Shown: positions 43,022 to 44,512 of the stretch, one piece after another
Numbering within the stretch: the first letter of the stretch is position 1
How the letters are laid out: every line of letters begins with the position of its first letter
Notes under the pieces: generated by a model
Databases searched by the model: none
Told to the model about the DNA's origin: nothing
What the model saw: the letters and a program-made list of their open reading frames with translations, nothing else
Source: Eremomyces bilateralis CBS 781.70
Lineage: Eukaryota; Ascomycota; Dothideomycetes; Eremomycetales; Eremomycetaceae
Direction of reading: 5' to 3'
Length of the DNA: 44,512 bases
Assembly: GCF_010015585.1 (NCBI RefSeq)
Contig: NW_022985083.1
Coordinates: 1 to 44,512, forward strand
Position numbers and translations under genes: made by a program

Positions 43022-44512
43022 TCACCAAAGCTGTATCCGTGGTCCTTGGACCCCACCCACACCGAATACGATATTTTCATTATAAACCATATTTTCAATT
43101 TCAATATCAAAGACGTATTGCTCGAATTCTGGCAACGCATTAAAATTAAAACCCACATTCTCCTTCTCCACGGGTAATTCCTGTATGGGAGATGCTCCCT
43201 TCTCTTTTTCCCGGCCCCATACCCGCTGTGCCTTCCTAATCTTGGCCTTTCGCTCCTCCTCACCCTGCGCATCGATATGTCTCTTCGCCTGCCGGACATC
43301 CAAGGCACCCGTCTGGCTAAGGCGCATTTTTACATGCCGCCGGGTCTTTGGCTTTTTTCCTTGCTTTTGGCGGCGCTGGATATCCGAAACTACGACCTGA
43401 AGCTCCTCCAGGAGCTCAACCGCCCGGATATTGGCCTGGGTCGCTTGGCGGATGCGACGTTGGTACTTCCGGCTCGAAAGTAGGGCCTCGGGCGTATTTA
43501 CGATCTTCATCTGTCTCCGGCGTGCCGTTCGAATAGTATTGGGTGGAGATACGCTTGGAGGGGGCGTAATACTTGAGGTTGGTGGAGAAGAAGACCCATT
43601 GTATATTTGAAGATCAGGGCCGTCATCCATCTGATTATGAAGTAACGTATTCCACAAGCGAGTGGCCCATACAAGCGAGTGGCCCAGCTCATTTTACTAG
43701 TAAATTCGACAAAATTCGATATCAATATCTCAACAACCACTGGGTAATATAGTCTGAAAACTTAGAATTAGGTTTTCCTATCGATTTCTAGCTTATTATT
43801 AGAATCTTAGAGCTTTATCTTTTATAGTTATAAAGATATAGAGATTTGGTCTCTAAATCTTGCCAAGAAGTAGGTATCTCTATACCTGTAAAAGCTAGGG
43901 CTTTAATATTTCAATAGTAAGCTAGAAATGGCTAGGAAAACCTAACTCTAAGTTTTCAGACTATATTATCCAGTGGTTGTTGAGATATTGATATCGAATT
44001 TTGTCGAATTTACTAGTAAAATGAGCTGGGCCACTCGCTTGTATGGGCCACTCGCTTGTGGAATACGTTATTGGTATAATCTTCTCGGGATCTATCAGCC
44101 AAAGACCCCTCTCTTTAAAGGAATTTCGAACCGTACGTGGTTTGAGGGCGTTTTCGCGAATCTGAGGCATCTCATCGAGGAAGGGAATAATATCAACGGC
44201 ATGGCAAAATTCGATGAAATCGTTCGTAAGATGGACCCATGGTTATCCATAAGAAAAGCCGTTTCCCGCATAGGGTAACGCGGTGCTGCGTATGCCGGTG
44301 GAAATGTTGAATCCAATCGAAGGCAATTAGATCGTTTGACCAGCCAGAGGTTGAGGTATTGATCCGGTAATCGTCTGGAATACGAGGACTGTCGTACCAC
44401 CGTTCAAGATGGTTCTTACCCTTAAGGACAAAATAGGGCGGAAGAACGAAGCCATCGGCGGCAATACACTCGATATCGGTAACCGATTCGCCTGTCTCCG
44501 TACTCGAACTAC
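43022..44512 (-). pseudogene. Pogo-type DDE transposase relic, split by a MITE, 5' end outside window
   Basis: From the right edge the minus strand reads AADGFVLPPYFVLKGKNHLERWYD and SGWSNDLIAFDWIQHF, the core of a fungal DDE (pogo/CENP-B) transposase. The aspartate motif LMDNHGS appears in another frame, and IRENALKPRTVRNSFKERGLW in a third. Between these the usual 40-80 residues (HILQPLD region) are missing, so there is an internal deletion as well as frame changes. The C-terminal part (43657-43022: SSPPTSSITPPPSVSPP, then a basic helical region QRRQKQGKKPKTRRHVK) lies beyond the MITE. Without the MITE and one TA, reading passes straight through the insertion point (EKIIP to LHNQMDDG). Confidence 0.8.
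43645..44068. mobile_element. 424-base foldback MITE of the pogo/Fot type
   Basis: Terminal repeats begin ACGTATTCCACAAGCGAG and extend inward about 170 bases per arm with only a few mismatches (for example GGGTAA against GGATAA). TA is duplicated at 43643-43644 and 44069-44070. Within each arm ACAAGCGAGTGGCCCA is present twice. It has no coding capacity of its own. The 18-base terminus is identical to that of the pogo-type element at 19.0 kb, so that family probably supplied the transposase. The near-identical arms and intact target site suggest a recent insertion, into the transposase relic. Confidence 0.93.

Noticed and set aside
43973-44278. A 101-codon plus-strand frame at the right end
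   Set aside because: It starts inside the MITE arm and continues antisense to the transposase relic; the same N-terminal residues appear in the other arm.
1-44512. A Starship-type giant transposon
   Set aside because: No DUF3435 tyrosine-recombinase captain, and none of the usual accessory genes, could be found.

Overview
This is nuclear DNA of a filamentous ascomycete (Pezizomycotina, most likely Eurotiales such as Aspergillus or Penicillium). The signs are short GT-AG introns of about 36-85 bases, often with CTAAC-like branch sites, and fungal gene families: LaeA-like methyltransferases, several cytochrome P450s, a zinc-cluster regulator, DUF2985, pirin, a PRISE-type reductase, and hAT and pogo/Fot-type DNA transposons. 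No tRNA, rRNA or CRISPR array was seen.

Layout. 1-4.5 kb: the 3' part of a RecQ-like helicase gene faces, tail to tail and 81 bases apart, a gene of the fungal DUF6589 family; such genes are usually repetitive. 4.6-7.5 kb: a short imperfect tandem repeat, then a hAT transposon that looks whole (terminal inverted repeats, one 45-base intron, 703-residue transposase). 8.3-12.0 kb: a divergent pair, an eight-exon LaeA-like methyltransferase and a five-exon P450, sharing a 445-base promoter region. 12.0-14.6 kb: no convincing gene. 14.6-16.8 kb: a four-exon regulator with a zinc cluster in mid-protein. 17.3-18.2 kb: small uncertain genes. 19.0-21.6 kb: an internally deleted pogo-type transposon abutting a decayed second DUF6589 copy. 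22.5-24.8 kb: mitochondrial-type adenylate kinase and a PRISE/SirQ-like reductase. 26.3-32.2 kb: a heptad-repeat protein, a hypothetical protein, an ABM-fold protein and a coiled-coil protein. 32.6-37.3 kb: pirin, a hairpin-rich repeat and a DUF2985 membrane protein. 37.9-42.5 kb: a small two-helix membrane protein, a second P450 and a second LaeA-like methyltransferase. 43.0-44.5 kb: a pogo-type transposase relic split by a 424-base MITE.

How the parts fit. The two P450/methyltransferase pairs, the reductase and the ABM protein are typical secondary-metabolism tailoring enzymes, but no polyketide synthase, NRPS, terpene cyclase or prenyltransferase is visible, so this is not a recognisable whole cluster. 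Housekeeping-type genes (adenylate kinase, pirin, DUF2985) lie between transposon-rich segments. The MITE at 43.6 kb and the pogo element at 19.0 kb share the same 18-base terminal repeat, so one transposase source probably moved both. Exon models were read by eye from splice sites and frame continuity; where the coding lengths close exactly in frame this is stated.
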